NCBI GenBank assembly: GCA_027924585.1
Contig: BSBM01000461.1
Span: forward strand, 6,198,501-6,262,500
Length of the DNA: 64,000 nt
Source of the DNA: Larix kaempferi
Taxonomy: Eukaryota > Streptophyta > Pinopsida > Pinales > Pinaceae
Reading direction: 5' to 3'
In this document: in pieces, positions 36,001-48,343 of the stretch
Position numbering within the stretch: position 1 is the first letter of the stretch
How the letters are laid out: every line of letters starts with the position of its first letter
Position numbers and translations under genes: made by a program
Notes under the pieces: model-generated
What the model was told of the DNA's origin: nothing
Databases searched by the model: none
Seen by the model: only the letters and a program-made list of their open reading frames with translations

Positions 36001-36147
36001 TATCTGACGGATCGAAAAAACCCTCTATCGAGGGATGGGTTAGACCCTCAATCGAGGGTTTAACACGTCCTCGATCGAGGTATGTTAAAGCCCTCAATCG
36101 AGGTATTTTTAAACCCTCGATCGAGCGTATAAAACCTCGATCGAGGG
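35720..36147. repeat. Palindromic CCTCGATCGAGG motif cluster
   Basis: At least nine copies of CCTCGATCGAGG or one-base variants occur, for example near 35723, 35742, 35937, 36024, 36050, 36069, 36091, 36113 and 36134. In 36018-36147 they are spaced about 20-25 bp. The motif is self-complementary. The cluster abuts the truncated 3' side of the copia element at 36170. Confidence 0.85.
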
Positions 36148-36169
36148 TCCAAAAAATGATTTTTCCCCT

Positions 36170-38222
36170 CGCGATCCGCCAAAAATGGTGAACCACATTC
36201 GTGGTTTCACCTTGTTCCAAATATCTTCTCTTCTCAATTGGAATTCTATCCCATGTAGTGGACCCAAAAACCCTGAGATGTGACACATGAGGCTTGTGAC
36301 CACTATAGGATTTGAAAGGGGTTGTAACCTTAATGGAAAAGTTCGGCACTCTTTTATGAATGTATGCAGCAACATTCATGGCCTCATCCCAAATATTTGA
36401 ATACAAACCTTTCGAATCAAGCATACAAGTGGCCATCTCTTTAAATGCTTGGTTTTTCCTCTAGACTACACCATTCTATTGAGGTGTGTAGGGGACTGTG
36501 TCTTGGAAATGGATTCCATTTTCTGCACAAAGTTGAAGCAGATTAGTTTTGACATATTCTCCACCGTTATTAGATCTAATATGTTTTATCTTTCTCCCAG
36601 TGGAAGTCTCAATAGAAGCTTTGAAATTCTTGAACCTTTCAAACACTTTCGATTTTTTCTTGAGAAAGTAGACCCTTGTGAATCTAGAAAAGTCATCAAT
36701 GAATGTGAGAACATACCTTGATCCATTCATGGAAGGATTTGGTAATGGACCACTAATATCACTGTGAATTAACCCAAAAATACAAGAGTCCCTGTTATCT
36801 TTTCCTTGATTGAACTTGTGCTCAAAATACTTGTAATTAATGTGTCCAAACCTCTCCTGCCATATCCAACTAACCTCATTTCCATGAGCCGAAAGGGCAC
36901 TTGGCTTTGAATATGGAAAAGAACTAGGAAAACTCATAGGTTTTTGCAACATGATTTGCCTTGCCTATTGCAATGAGTTTTCCATGGATAATCTCAAAAA
37001 TTTCAACATAATTAGGGCTAAATACAACCTTCTTGGGAAAAGCAGTATGTTTCATTTGATACACAGAAAGCATATTCAAATCTAGAGAAGGAACATAGAG
37101 AACATTTTGAAAATTGCCATGTTCTAAGTGTATTGTACCTTTTCCTTTTGATGAAATTTGTGAATCATCTCCCATGTGGATCGAGATGAAGCTGTCAGAT
37201 TCCAATGATCAAAAAGAGTCTTTTCTTGCAACCATGTGATTTTAAGCTCCTGAATCTATGAGAAGAGATTTTGTATTTGAAACACTTTCCATGAGTGCAT
37301 GACCTCTTTTTGGATGATCATTACGGTCTCCATTTTCCTTCTTCCTTGCGCCATATGGAAGAGTGATATTGTTCTTCTCCAAGAGAAGGGCCATTTGGCC
37401 AATAGTATTCTTCATGCATGAGCTTTCAAGATGAAATCCCCTTCCATAGTAAGAACACTATGTCTTCTCCTTTCCCTTTTACTTGTCTTTTCTTGAGCCT
37501 GAGGGCTCATATGACTACTTGGTCTTCTCCTTCTTCTTAGGATGATCAAAATTGGTCTTCTCTTTATGATTTTTATTTACTTTAGCATTCGTATTGTTGG
37601 GTCCTTCAGCAAACAGGGATTGATATTTGGAGGATCTCATGGACCCCATCTGAACAAGCTTGTGTTGCTCTTTTGTTAATGACTCAATGAATGCATTCAA
37701 GGATGGAATCTTCCAATTCAGAATGGTGGTTTTTCCCGAATCAAAGGTAGAGAAAAACACTGAACACTCTACTCCTAGTTTTGAAATGATTGAAAGGATC
37801 AACTGATCATGCTTTTTCTCGACACCACATTGCTTCCACTGAAGCACCAAATGCTAGAACTTGGTGAAAAACTCATTGATGGTTTCAAAAATTTTAGGAT
37901 TTAGGGAAATCAATTCATTCTCTAACTGATAATCCATCATATCATCCTACTTGACGGAGAGTGTATAATGTTGTTCCCATACTTCTATTGGAGTCTTTAA
38001 TCTGTTGAGATGGAAAATAAGGTCTTTCGAAATATTGAGACATAAGAAACCATAAGATTCATCAAGATTATTGAAGAACTTGGATTTCTCTATAGCTGCA
38101 TTAGTCTCTGGTTTTGTGCCCATAGTAACTATGTAGAGTCCCTTGAAGCACAATACTATCTCTATATCATCCTTCCACTGATGATAGTTGAAAGGAGTAA
38201 GAATATGGTTTGAAGAAGAGTC
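36170..38222 (-). pseudogene. Ty1/copia gag-protease-integrase remnant
   Basis: In order on the minus strand: gag from an ATG at 38222 (MDSSSNHILTPFNYHQWKDD) through the UBN2-like region to about 37500; a degraded CCHC knuckle near 37450 (CSYYGRGFHLESSC, one Cys changed to Tyr); protease LLIDSGA near 37240; GKGTIHLEHGNFQNVLYVPS; then integrase with HSDISGP, TFIDDFSRFTRVYF and RSNNGGEY, and the downstream integrase region to HLRVFGS at about 36260. The zinc-binding part before HSDISGP is partly deleted. Stops and frameshifts break the frame. Reverse transcriptase, RNase H and the 3' LTR are missing: homology stops at the palindromic repeats. The gene order is that of copia (integrase before reverse transcriptase). 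Confidence 0.88.
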
Positions 38223-38489
38223 CATATTAGCTATAGAAAATGCAATAGGAGGCTTTGAGAAACCTATAGTAAAAAAAAAACAAACAATTTTTAGGTGGAC
38301 AACCTCCACTTTTCCAGTTGCATCACACCCAAAATTTCCTTTCAAGCAAGCTTGATAAACCGGATGCACAATTATCAAGGATTTATGTGGAAAAATTTAT
38401 GCTTATGGTGCAGTGTTGGAATAATTTTGAGCAAACTTGCTCAATATTCATCTGAAAAACTCTCCAGAAGAGTTTCCTTGTCCTGCCAT

Positions 38490-38502
38490 GGTTCTAATAC
38501 TA
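38490..38502 (-). other. Degraded copia primer-binding site
   Basis: The minus strand reads TAGTATTAGAACC. It differs from the initiator tRNA-Met site TGGTATCAGAGCC at three positions, all transitions (G to A or C to T). It directly abuts the LTR end at 38503 and lies upstream of gag. Confidence 0.65.
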
Positions 38503-39220
38503 TGTAAAATTCAAGCACAACATATCTAGAAAACAAGAACAATAGTTACTAGAGATGCATGCGACAAATTGTGTGTCAAAACATTGAAGCAAAAGGTTTG
38601 TAGCAGTTCATGCATTATCATTAACTCAGAAGATAGATTACAATGTGTAACAATGGAGATAATAGCCCAACAATTGGAATCATCGAGAGGTCATTCAAAT
38701 TGAATGCATGAGAGTGGCTTATTGGTCAGTTAACACCACTCGGCACATCAGTTAACCACTTAACTGCCAAGTAATTGACTCTAACAGACTCTCAAACTGT
38801 CAAACTGAGTCTAATTGAGTCTACAAATCAACTGATTGCCGAAAATTAGGGGAGGGTTCCCTTTCGACTTCAATTAACTCTTTTTTAGGTGAAATTACAC
38901 AAAATTAGTTCGAACTAAGTAGGAGGGCACCTTTCTGACTCCAGTTAGCTGATTGTTAGGTGAAACACACCCAGTTGGACTGATTCGGGAGCATTTATCA
39001 TGGAAATCACCCCAATTGATTCCCTAAATGATGGAGGAGGCCCAATTAACTGAATTTAATGACCTAGTTGGCTCCTCGAATGAAGGAGGAGGCCCAGTTG
39101 ACTGAAATTGATGATTTGCTAATAATGTAAGCACATATTTGAGTCAAAATACTTAGGATAAGTGGTAGTTAGGTTGTTAAGCCCAAATAAATGATGTGTT
39201 GTTGGAAAATGACTCCAACA
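38503..39220 (-). mobile_element. Probable 5' LTR of the copia element (~718 bp)
   Basis: Read on the minus strand it starts TGTTGGAGTC at 39220 and ends TTTTACA at 38503, giving TG..CA ends. It sits next to the primer-binding site and gag. It holds imperfect internal repeats of AATTGACT-type words (38730-39115). The right boundary is chosen by the TGTTGGA start, typical of copia LTRs. No second LTR remains to confirm it. Confidence 0.6.
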
Positions 39221-40239
39221 TGGAACACCTAGGTAGTGCCAATTTTGTTTTTAAATTATAATTTAAAAATAAATAAATAAATAATGCGGGGATTACAAAT
39301 TAATAATAAAATATTAAACAAATGATGTGGTTGGTAAGTTTAAAGACAATATGAATATTCGTCTTAAATAATTGTCTTAAAATCCAATTCATTGTAGTAG
39401 TGTGACTTATTAATCTTCTCATTTGACCTACAAATTAGGATTTGAGGGGAAGGGTACTTTAATTTTTCCTATTGAAATCACAAGTTCAAACTAGAGTAAC
39501 TCTTGACCCTTGCTCCAATTGTTTCTACTATCACCACCGACCCCTACTCTAGCTACGTCCATGCTTTCTTTCCTGCTTCATTCATAGGTTGTATCATACC
39601 CTCTTAAGATTCCATGGGCTATGCTTGAGCAAAGGAATGAGACATCCACCCCAAAACCACTGATCGACCTCCCTTAATGATTATTACCTCTAGTGGAGTA
39701 TGTCTCTCCTCTATTTCATAAAGTTGAGAAGGAAACCATAAACACATATAAATGGTTTCCTTCCCTTAACGGAGCTCAATACTAGTTGAGTTATTCCCCG
39801 AGTTGAATGATTTTCCAGGCATCTGTACCATGAAAATATTTTTTTGTTGTCTTATTTTATAAGTATTTATTTACTCGTTCTTGAAAAGGATCAAGGTTTG
39901 TTATTGAAGTGATCCAAGATAATAGTTTTGGCATTCATGAACATACTTTTTAGATTCACTTCATGATCATTTGTATTTATCGATATCTATGATCAATGGA
40001 CATTGTACAAATTGTATTTCATTTTCATCCAACCTTGATTTTTATTCAATCACCATTGTTTATAACTATTTTTCAATTGATTCATTCATATTGTCAGTTA
40101 TTTTTTTATGTTTATGAAATTTCCTCTATATGGATTCTTGTGTTATTTGGGTTAGATATTGCTTATTAAAAACTATAGAGTGACAAAATGCAATTTCTGT
40201 CAGTCTATTGAGGAATTTGATTACTTTTCATTTGAAATA
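39221..40239. other. No supported feature
   Basis: AT-rich intergenic sequence between the copia LTR and the solo LTR. I see no ORF with recognisable features and no internal repeat. Confidence 0.4.
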
Positions 40240-40244
40240 CAATG

Positions 40245-42703
40245 TGTAACGCCCCATATTTTGACTAGGTGTGTTTATGAGTTAGACACCTTTAACTTTA
40301 TTTGCTTGTTATCTGTTCGACTCAGCTAGACAGAGTGAACTATATTTTCGGCATGTTAGACATAATGATATGTTGCTACTACGGTTATGATGTTACTATA
40401 TTCATGCAGTTATTAAGTTATGATTATCATGAGATTCATTGCTTTTATGATGAAAATATATGTTTTAGCGTTTTCATTGATGAAATGTGAAATATATGGT
40501 GTGGTACGTGGGTGCCATCCTATGATGAAATTGATAGAACTGTTATATTCCATACATACCTGTGATGCGATAAAATTGTGACGTGAAATAAAATGGTGTT
40601 GATGATATGGATCAATTGGTGATTGAATGGAAATGCTTGTTATAAAATGTGTATTTTGCGGAATACTAACCTACAGGACACGAGGGCTATGGGATAGCCG
40701 GATACTTGATCTAATATATGGATAAGAGCCTATCCATGCAGTGAACCTTAGCAACCGAAATTGATGATACGATGACATGGACCGATAATCTCGATAGCAG
40801 CAGAGTATGATTTGATAGGGGTGTAGACCCGGTATGTTGAGAGGGATGGATGTGTTTCCCACCCTATGTTCCTATGATACCCGAGGTCGTGGGAGGGCCG
40901 TGCTGAGACACACTCCCCATGTAGTTGTGATGATGATGGTCGGATGCCTGCTAGGGGAGGATAGGTCTGTTGTTCAGCCGACGCTATCGCTCTCAGGTTC
41001 TATGTGGTCAGGTCGGTGAGTCCGACACCCACTTTTGTACTAGCAGAGGAAGGATAGGGAGGATGTGGACATAGGTTAGGATGGGAGGATATGATAGCTA
41101 GTACTATTGAGGGTTGGGTATTTGTTGATAGGTAGCTTTCCTTGTACCTGATTGATTGAACAAATGTAATCATAAACATAATGAAATGAAATCTTAAAGG
41201 TTAATCGATAAAATAACCGATGATGTTTTAATAATATTATGATGAATGTATACTTGTTCAGTTTGCATTAAGTATTATTGGTATTAGTTAACTATTATGC
41301 ATAGGAAATATGACATATGTTTATAGCACATGTCCGTCTTGTGCATACGCTGGCCACGCATGCACATTATGCCATGCGCGATAATATTGGTTTACAACAT
41401 ACTTATCAAGATTTAACAATGATATAGGTTATCATAGATAACTCAATTAAGTATTTAGTGAATGACTTAATTAGTAAAAGATTATCAATTTCTAATGTGT
41501 GAAATAAGTTAATTAGTCCTTGTATGTAAACATTGTAATGAACAATTAAAATAAGTGTCAGTAGTTGCAAGTATCCTCAAGTGAATGTGTCTTCAATATG
41601 AAGTATGATAGTTAAATATTAATACTAGAAGAGTGTGCTATATAATTGTTAATCATGATTAAATAAACCATTAAGTATATTTCATTATTTATACCCAGAG
41701 GCACTATGTTGACACTATCCATTAAACAAATAAATATTTTAATTACTATTCGCAATTAATTTAATTACTATTATTATTAATTATTATTGTTATTAATATT
41801 ATTATTTAATTAATAATAATAATGATAATAATCTTTTTATAAAGCATAGTGGATTGAATAATTTATTAAATAGATTATTCATTTAGTTAATTGACAGAAT
41901 CATTTCAAGTAAATTAAAAGGATTTGTTTAAATAAATTATTGAATAATCCCACTGCTCGAGAGAAACTTGGATGATTTAAGATAATATGTAATCGTCATT
42001 TTACCTGAAAAAGGGTGTTGCATTAATGATTTGTACTTCCAAAAAAAAAGAACCATGACAGCTAGGGAGGTGGAGTGATAAGGAAGTTATGACTTTATGA
42101 AGGAGGAGGGTTCCTATAAAGAGAAGAATTAACAAAGTAGTAGGGGGGTTATTGTGGGAGAACTGTGAGAATTTGTAGGGGGAAGTGAAATATTCCGAGG
42201 AGGGGGATAACTCGAATAATGGAGGAGGTAGGAAACTCCATTGAGGAGGGGGAAAACTCACTGAACAGTATGGTTATTGAACCAAGGACAAGGATGCTAT
42301 GGGGTTATCGGTCTGTGGGCTCGGGGGATGGGAAATCCGTTGATTTCCTAGGGTCAGCAAGATTATAGCTGATCGACAGGGTGGACACATCATTTCGGGT
42401 TTCTAAGGGAACCTACAAAATCCACTACAGGAATCTTCTTACCTTACTGCAAATCTACGGATCCAGGTATTTTACTGAACTAGCTTAAATAAATTGTATT
42501 TTCTTTTATTTTCAAATTATGCATGTTAAAAGAACAGAGTTGAAATGAAAGATTTAAGTTTATGTTTATTTAAATTGTAGAGACATATAAACATTTAGAT
42601 AAAAGAGACATAGACGGTTGAATTTTTCCAGAAAACATAAGGGAAGGACTTGGTATTTACATGAAAATGGAATAGAGACCCAGTGCCTAGGTAGGGCACT
42701 ACA
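40245..42703 (+). mobile_element. Solo LTR of the array family with 5-bp target duplication
   Basis: Starts TGTAACGCCCC and ends GGGCACTACA, 2459 bp, the reverse complement in structure of LTRs A-C but visibly diverged with small indels. It is flanked by CAATG on both sides (40240-40244 and 42704-42708). No internal sequence or primer-binding site follows. This is the signature of intra-element LTR-LTR recombination after a complete insertion. Confidence 0.93.
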
Positions 42704-42708
42704 CAATG

Positions 42709-43332
42709 AAATGTTAATGTACTATTACATTTTCAAATGAGAAGAACGATTTATGTTAGCATGTCAGCATTGAAGGGTTCAATATATCATATCCCCATAT
42801 CCCTTCAATGTGAAATAGAACCCGACCCTTCAATTTTGATCCCTGGTATTAGTATTCTTGTTGCTTCACAATAAATAAATATGTCATATATTTCAAACTA
42901 TAGCAAGTTGGAGGTATCATGCATAATTTACTCCAGTATTCTTAATAACTAAATTTATGGGAATTTTTTAGTTAATTTGTATTTTTAAAACTCAATGGTA
43001 CCTAATCATGACCTAAGTTACATTCATGTTACATATCAGTTTTGAAATGGTATTCATTGATGAGGTATTCCCTTCTTAAACCATTTAAAAACACACATTA
43101 AGCAACCTCAATATAACTTGCTAGGCTCCCATATCAAGGAGTATAAATCAGTGTGCAAGAATAAATTTAGAACTATAGTTTATGATGGCTATGAAATTGA
43201 GGGTAGAGGTAGTTACAAAATTCCAGATGGCACTCAATGATATTTATTTCAACTACCCTCATTGCTCAACCAGTGATCAATGCCTTGGTGCCATTTAATT
43301 GAGCTTACAGATATGTGATTGTTTTTATTGTT
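42709..43332. other. No supported feature
   Basis: AT-rich sequence right of the solo LTR, without coding signals or repeat partners in the window. Confidence 0.4.
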
Positions 43333-43484
43333 GATTGGTTGGCTTCAACCTTTATGGAGCCTCGTGATTTCTAAGAAAAGAAACTTCTCATTTTGAACTT
43401 TTATTATCGATCAGTTAGCTTCAACCTTAATGTAACCTCTCGATTTCTAAGAAAAGAAACTTCTCAGTGTGAAATTTTAGTACA
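43333..43484 (+). repeat. 76-bp tandem duplication
   Basis: Two adjacent units (43333-43408, 43409-43484) share GCTTCAACCTT, then GATTTCTAAGAAAAGAAACT and TCTCA. Several substitutions separate them. Confidence 0.85.
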
Positions 43485-43767
43485 TGAAGAACCATAAGGA
43501 AATATGCACGCGACAGTAGACTAATAAAGTCTGTTGTAAGGGCTCTGATGTACTTTCAAGATCTGTACATAGCAAGAACGTTTCAGTCAGACTAGAGATA
43601 CCAGTGACCCACCAGACACATCTCCACATCTATCATGCATGAAATAGACCATCTCCATACATATCAGGATGCAATGTAGTATGCTCATACCATTGCATTG
43701 AAAGGTGTCATCTACTAGTTGTAACTCAAATTTGAATTTTGAAATGCCTGCTAAAACTTTTGATCTC

Positions 43768-43908
43768 CCCCCTTTCATTCAGCCCCTCCTCAATCGACTG
43801 AAGAAAAGAAAAATCTTCCAGGTAGTAACGACCACCACCCCCTTTCATTCGTCCCCTCTTCACACAACTGAGGAAAAGAACAAGCTTCCAGGTGGTAGAT
43901 TTATAGGT
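43768..43908 (+). repeat. 70-bp tandem duplication
   Basis: CCCTTTCATTC landmarks at about 43770 and 43840 begin two units sharing CCCCTC, GAAAAGAA, CTTCCAGGT and GTA. This second duplication lies 0.3 kb from the 76-bp one but is unrelated in sequence. Confidence 0.85.
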
Positions 43909-44716
43909 TGATTTTCAGTCTATTCTATTAAAGAAGGTCGATTTCTTTGGATCTCCCTGTAAATATAATTGTGATGGTGTTATGGAGTTCAACGTCACCG
44001 GAGAAAGAGATATGGAAGCCGCTCTTGAAAAACATATTATGGACAAACTCTTGGAGTGGATCTACACTTATTTAATTCTCTCTATGAAGGATCATTTCGG
44101 GGAAATTAAGAGGGCTATGATCTCTTCTATGTCATCAATGACGTTTTGAATGACTACTTTGGATTTCTTGTAGATCAAGCAACATCTTCCATACCGGAAC
44201 TGAAAGCGGCCATGTTTATACCTGGATCAAGGAACCGGGTGTTAAATGTGATGAAAATGTAGATAAATAGGTGTTGGTTTTGCTGTTGGTCAGTAGCTAT
44301 GAAGATTATAAAGATGCAATATAGCCAAAAATTGGTAACGCTAGAAGATTGATTATTTAACATATTGAACGTTGCTCTCCATGTAAACACAGTAATAAGG
44401 TTTTTTCCCATTCACTTCAAAGTTCTCCATTTTCTAGTAAAAGTCCCCAAAAAGAATGTGGAAAATGATGTTGAAATGGTAAGGTATCAAACATCACAGA
44501 TTTTGTAAACTCCAAGAGTGGAAAAGTTCTTCGAATAGATTGGTTGAACAATTACTCTAAATTTTCGTAAAATTTATAGAAGCATGATTTATATACAAAA
44601 ATCTATGACAACAAATCTTAGGGATAAGCTTCATGTAAAGAACAAACCCAACAAATTTGGGTCATACAAATAGGATTGATGTTATTCGATAAGCTTAGTC
44701 ACATGGCATTACATGG
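43909..44716. other. No supported feature
   Basis: Mixed-composition sequence. A weak plus-strand frame at about 43975-44150 (GVMEFNVTGERDMEAALEKH-like reading) has no family I recognise and no supporting splice structure. Confidence 0.35.
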
Positions 44717-44737
44717 AAACAAAGCAAGTTATTAGTA

Positions 44738-44768
<31 letters not shown>

Positions 44769-45104
44769 AAAATTCAAATTCCCCAGTTTAGATATAACTT
44801 GTTATCACTGTGTTTAAAGAGTTAAAAAATTTATTATGTTTAAACTTCTCTTTATTATCTTATCACTATGTGTTTAATAGTTAAAAAAAAATTACGTTAT
44901 CATTGTATGTTTAAGAATTAAAAAGGCATTAAACAGAAAGAAAGCAAGTTATTCATAATATATATATATATATATGAAAATTCACATTCCCCAGTTTAGA
45001 TATAACTGGTTATCACTATGTTTAAGAGTTAAAATTTTTATTACTTTATCATTGTATGTTTAAGAATTAAAAAGGCATTACACTGAAACAAAGCAATTTA
45101 TTCG

Positions 45105-45138
<34 letters not shown>

Positions 45139-45245
45139 ATGAAAATTCAAATTCCTCTACTTAGATATAACTGGTTATCGCTGCGTTTAAGAGTTAAAAA
45201 GTTTATTACATGTTCATTGTAGGTTTAAGAGTTGAAAAGTTAAAG
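44717..45245 (+). repeat. Three-copy tandem repeat with GT and AT microsatellites
   Basis: Each unit runs AAACAAAGCAAGTTATT, a dinucleotide tract, GAAAATTCAAATTCCCC, TTAGATATAACTGGTTATC, then GTTTAAGAGTTAAAA. Units begin near 44717, 44935 and 45078. The dinucleotide tract is (GT)n then (TA)n in unit 1 (44738-44766) and (TA)n in units 2 and 3, so the microsatellite changed after duplication. Confidence 0.88.
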
Positions 45246-46226
45246 GAATTTTAACCAGTTAAAGGGGTTTTAACCTTTCCCTAGTTGTACACATCTATTT
45301 GTTGATTGATTTACACAATTCTCCATTTAAATGACAATGTAGGTGGAATTGGTTATCATTGTGTGTTGTATAAAATGGTTGGGAAGTAGAGTGGGCTATT
45401 ACAATGCTAGTTAATATTCATATATCCAAAAAGTTGAATATCAATAATTTATTCATTATTTGTTCATAAGTAGTAGGGAATAAAAATACTTAAATTTCTT
45501 TTGAATGGAATATATATGAGTCAATATTCTTACAAGTTTCCATCAAAATATTGCTAACATTAGACTACTTCTTCAAGCATATAAGCTTTTCTCTTTTGGT
45601 GCACCTAAAACCTGTTACATATTCCCCCTTAGGGAGGAATCGAATGACAATTTTGAGTGAAAACAGGGTCCAACTCTTCCATCTTTTTATTCTGCAATGT
45701 TGGCAATTCTTTGTTCACCGTAGTTCTGCATCCTCTGCGGACTGTTTTATTCACTCACATGAGCTCTCTTTCTTTTAAAAACTTCTGACATAGTGTTCTC
45801 TTCTTCCATTATAATATTTACTATTTACAATACCCACAATACTACAATACCTGCATTAAATAAAATACATACGCATCAGTTAAATTCCCAATCGACCAAC
45901 CACGGCCACATACTTCAGTTGATCCCACCTAGACATAATAAGATGCCATCTATTTCAAAATCTACTCTAGTTTTTATTACTTTTGGAAAATTTTGGTCCC
46001 TTGCTTCCTGGGGATTAAGAAGTCTTTTAGGCCGGGAAAGATGTTAGAAGAAGGGATTAGATATCAATCACTTAAGTTTAAAGGTCGTGGCTCCATTGGT
46101 ATCGTTCCATATGCCGAGCATAGTTCATAAATCCCCTAAAGTCACATGAAAATATATAATATGTGAACCTAATTCTTGATTAATATATATATATATATAT
46201 AATCATCATTTAAAATGGAAATTGGA
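45246..46226. other. No supported feature; (TA)n at ~46182-46201
   Basis: AT-rich sequence with short open frames only. It abuts the 3' truncation of the gypsy gag-protease remnant. Confidence 0.4.
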
Positions 46227-47359
46227 CTATAATGTGAATCCAACCCTCCACGGGAGTAAGAAATAGAATGATATTTTACAAAGTAAATGAAATTGACAGT
46301 TAATGAAGTTATGAGTGCTACCAGAATCAATGAGTAGTGTGAGAGGGAGATTCTTGAAGTAACCCCTGACCTGCATTGTTTGTGGAGTGCTGACTCCGGC
46401 TAAAGCATGGAGAGATATATTTGGGTGGTCATCTTGAGATGGAGGGTCAATAAGCGGCTGTTGAATTTTGACCTGATCATCTATTGTATCTAGAGTTTCT
46501 TCACCAAGTTCAGAGGAAGGTGGAGAATCCACATCCAAGAGATAGAGTTGTTGCTCAACACATCTATGGCCCCAAGTTAATTTCTCATCACAATAATTAC
46601 AAAGCCCTTTTTCTCTACATGCCTGCGTCTTTGCTTCAGAAAAATGTTTGATAGGAGTTGGTCGAGGAGCTGCCATGATGGGAGGTTTTTGGGAAACCAT
46701 ATTTCTGAATGGAACGAAAGTGGATTTGGAGCGCTTTTGGGTTGTGATATTGTCCTTTGCCAACTTAGCCAACCCTTAGACTTCCATCCTTGTGTTGGAA
46801 CAAAACATTTTAACCTCTGATCGGATTTCATCCTTGATAACACTGATAAAACAAATCCTGTAGAATTCATCAGACAATCTTTCTGTGTGATTGGCCAGTT
46901 TCTCAAATTTTGTCTGATACTCTCTCACAGTTCCAATTTGGCAAAGTTTAGTGAGTGCTCCTGTGACGTCATCAAAAGAACTAGGAACAAATCGTTGCAA
47001 AAGGAGTTGGAAAAAATTTGTCCATTTTGGCTCTTCATGAGCCTTGATGTACCAACAATACCATTGAAGGGCTTCATGCTCCAAATGAAAGATGCAAGTG
47101 GAACTTTGTTGACATCAAAAGTATTATGCAAACTAAAATATTGTTCTGCCTGGTATATCTATCCAGTCGGATCATTACCATTGAAGCAAGGAAAATCAAG
47201 CTTCCACCCATGAAATCTACTGGAAGAAGAGAACCCAGTGTCTGCATAACATTATGGTTGTCGTTTACTATTCATGGTTGAATGTTGAAGATGAAGGCTG
47301 AGAAATTTTTCATCCAAATCTTGGAGTTTGGTTTTGAGCGTTGCCGGTTCTTCCTCCAT
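46227..47359 (-). pseudogene. Ty3/gypsy gag-protease remnant
   Basis: An ATG at 47359 opens MEEEPATLKTKLQDLDEKFL, then the gag core with WKLDFPCFNGNDP, HEALQWYCWYIKAHEEPKW, LLLQRFVPSSFDDVTGAL and VREYQTKFEKLANHTERL. It continues with a CCHC knuckle (CNYCDEKLTWGHRC, ~46610-46560), a linker ISLHALAG, and protease LLIDSGSTHNFI (~46340-46310). At least two in-frame stops and a frameshift interrupt it. The frame ends shortly after the protease, and no reverse transcriptase, RNase H or integrase follows. The arrangement is typical of plant chromovirus-type gypsy elements. The matching LTR and leader lie upstream at 47360-48260. Confidence 0.88.
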
Positions 47360-47984
47360 GATTGTTGCTCTTGTGTGAATGACAACCATAACCATGAGTT
47401 TTTTTTTGAATGGGTAGAAAAACAAAAATAGAGCTTCTTTAGTAAAGGAAAATTTGGATTAGGGAAAAATGTTGATGGGTAATTGGGGTTTGACTAGGTT
47501 TTGGACACTTTCTAATGGACAGGGATGCAAAAAATGGGGATTTAATAAGATAGGTGAAAGAATGGGAAAATTTTTCAGAGAGGGAAAAAGAAGCAGAAAT
47601 AGGAAATGAACATTGTGGCAAAATTTGAAAGCGATTGGGTGAAAATCAAAGAAGTTATGGAAAACCCTAAAAATAGACGGATGTGGGATTTATGGCTTCG
47701 AGAAGTGGAATTTGGGATAGCGTCCTCAGGAATGAAATATGCAGAATGGGATTGTAGGGGTGTAAGTGAGTTTTCAAGGGAAACATAGTTAAAACAAAGA
47801 AGATATGGTGAAAAATGAAATTTTATACTTTTTTTTTTTTTTTTCGGAATGGATCTAAAACGGCTCAAAATTGATCGACAACAGTTCTAGATAGATGTAA
47901 TCTGCTATTTATGAGTTGAAAATAGATATCGACTGCAGGTATGCTCGGCTTCCTATCGGTTCAGGGGATTCACTCGGCCACCAA
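47360..47984 (-). other. Untranslated leader of the gypsy remnant
   Basis: Sequence between gag and the LTR, non-coding. Its LTR-proximal ~100 bp (from TTGGTGGCCGAGTGAA to about 47870) match 23163-23250, so both copies keep LTR plus leader. The site next to the LTR, TGGTGGCCGAGTGAA, occupies the primer-binding position but does not match initiator tRNA-Met, and I cannot assign it to a tRNA. Confidence 0.7.
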
Positions 47985-48260
47985 TGTTGTTTGACGACCT
48001 GCGTATTGGGGTAGTACCCCTCACTCCATGGCTCAGATAAAACTGATAATTGCTTTGCCACAAAAAATAGCTCTTAGTTTACCTCACGAGTGGGAACTAG
48101 TCAATTAGGTAGGGGTCGTTTCCCTTTTTGCTGGCAGGTCCTCTCAATGGGCCAACTACTTCGGGGTTCCTATGGTACTCACAATGAGTTTTAGGGCTAT
48201 GCCCAAGTACTTCCCACAATTAAGGAGATAGGCATTATTCCCATATCCGAACCTACAATG
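47985..48260 (-). mobile_element. 5' LTR of the gypsy remnant (~276 bp)
   Basis: The reverse complement of 22884-23162 with moderate divergence. It ends AACA at 47985 next to the leader. Its outer TG is degraded to CA by alignment with the other copy. Confidence 0.75.
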
Positions 48261-48343
48261 GAAAGGAACAATATAGATGTGAAAAAAAAATATTGCCATA
48301 AATTCCACCTAATGAGCCCAAGAGAGTGCTTTGATAGGTTAGA

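Noticed and set aside
35524-36191. Overlapping ORFs of 90-160 codons on both strands with repeated PSIEG or RSRV peptides
   Set aside because: They arise from the palindromic CCTCGATCGAGG motif and poly-T runs, and all frames stay open for compositional reasons.
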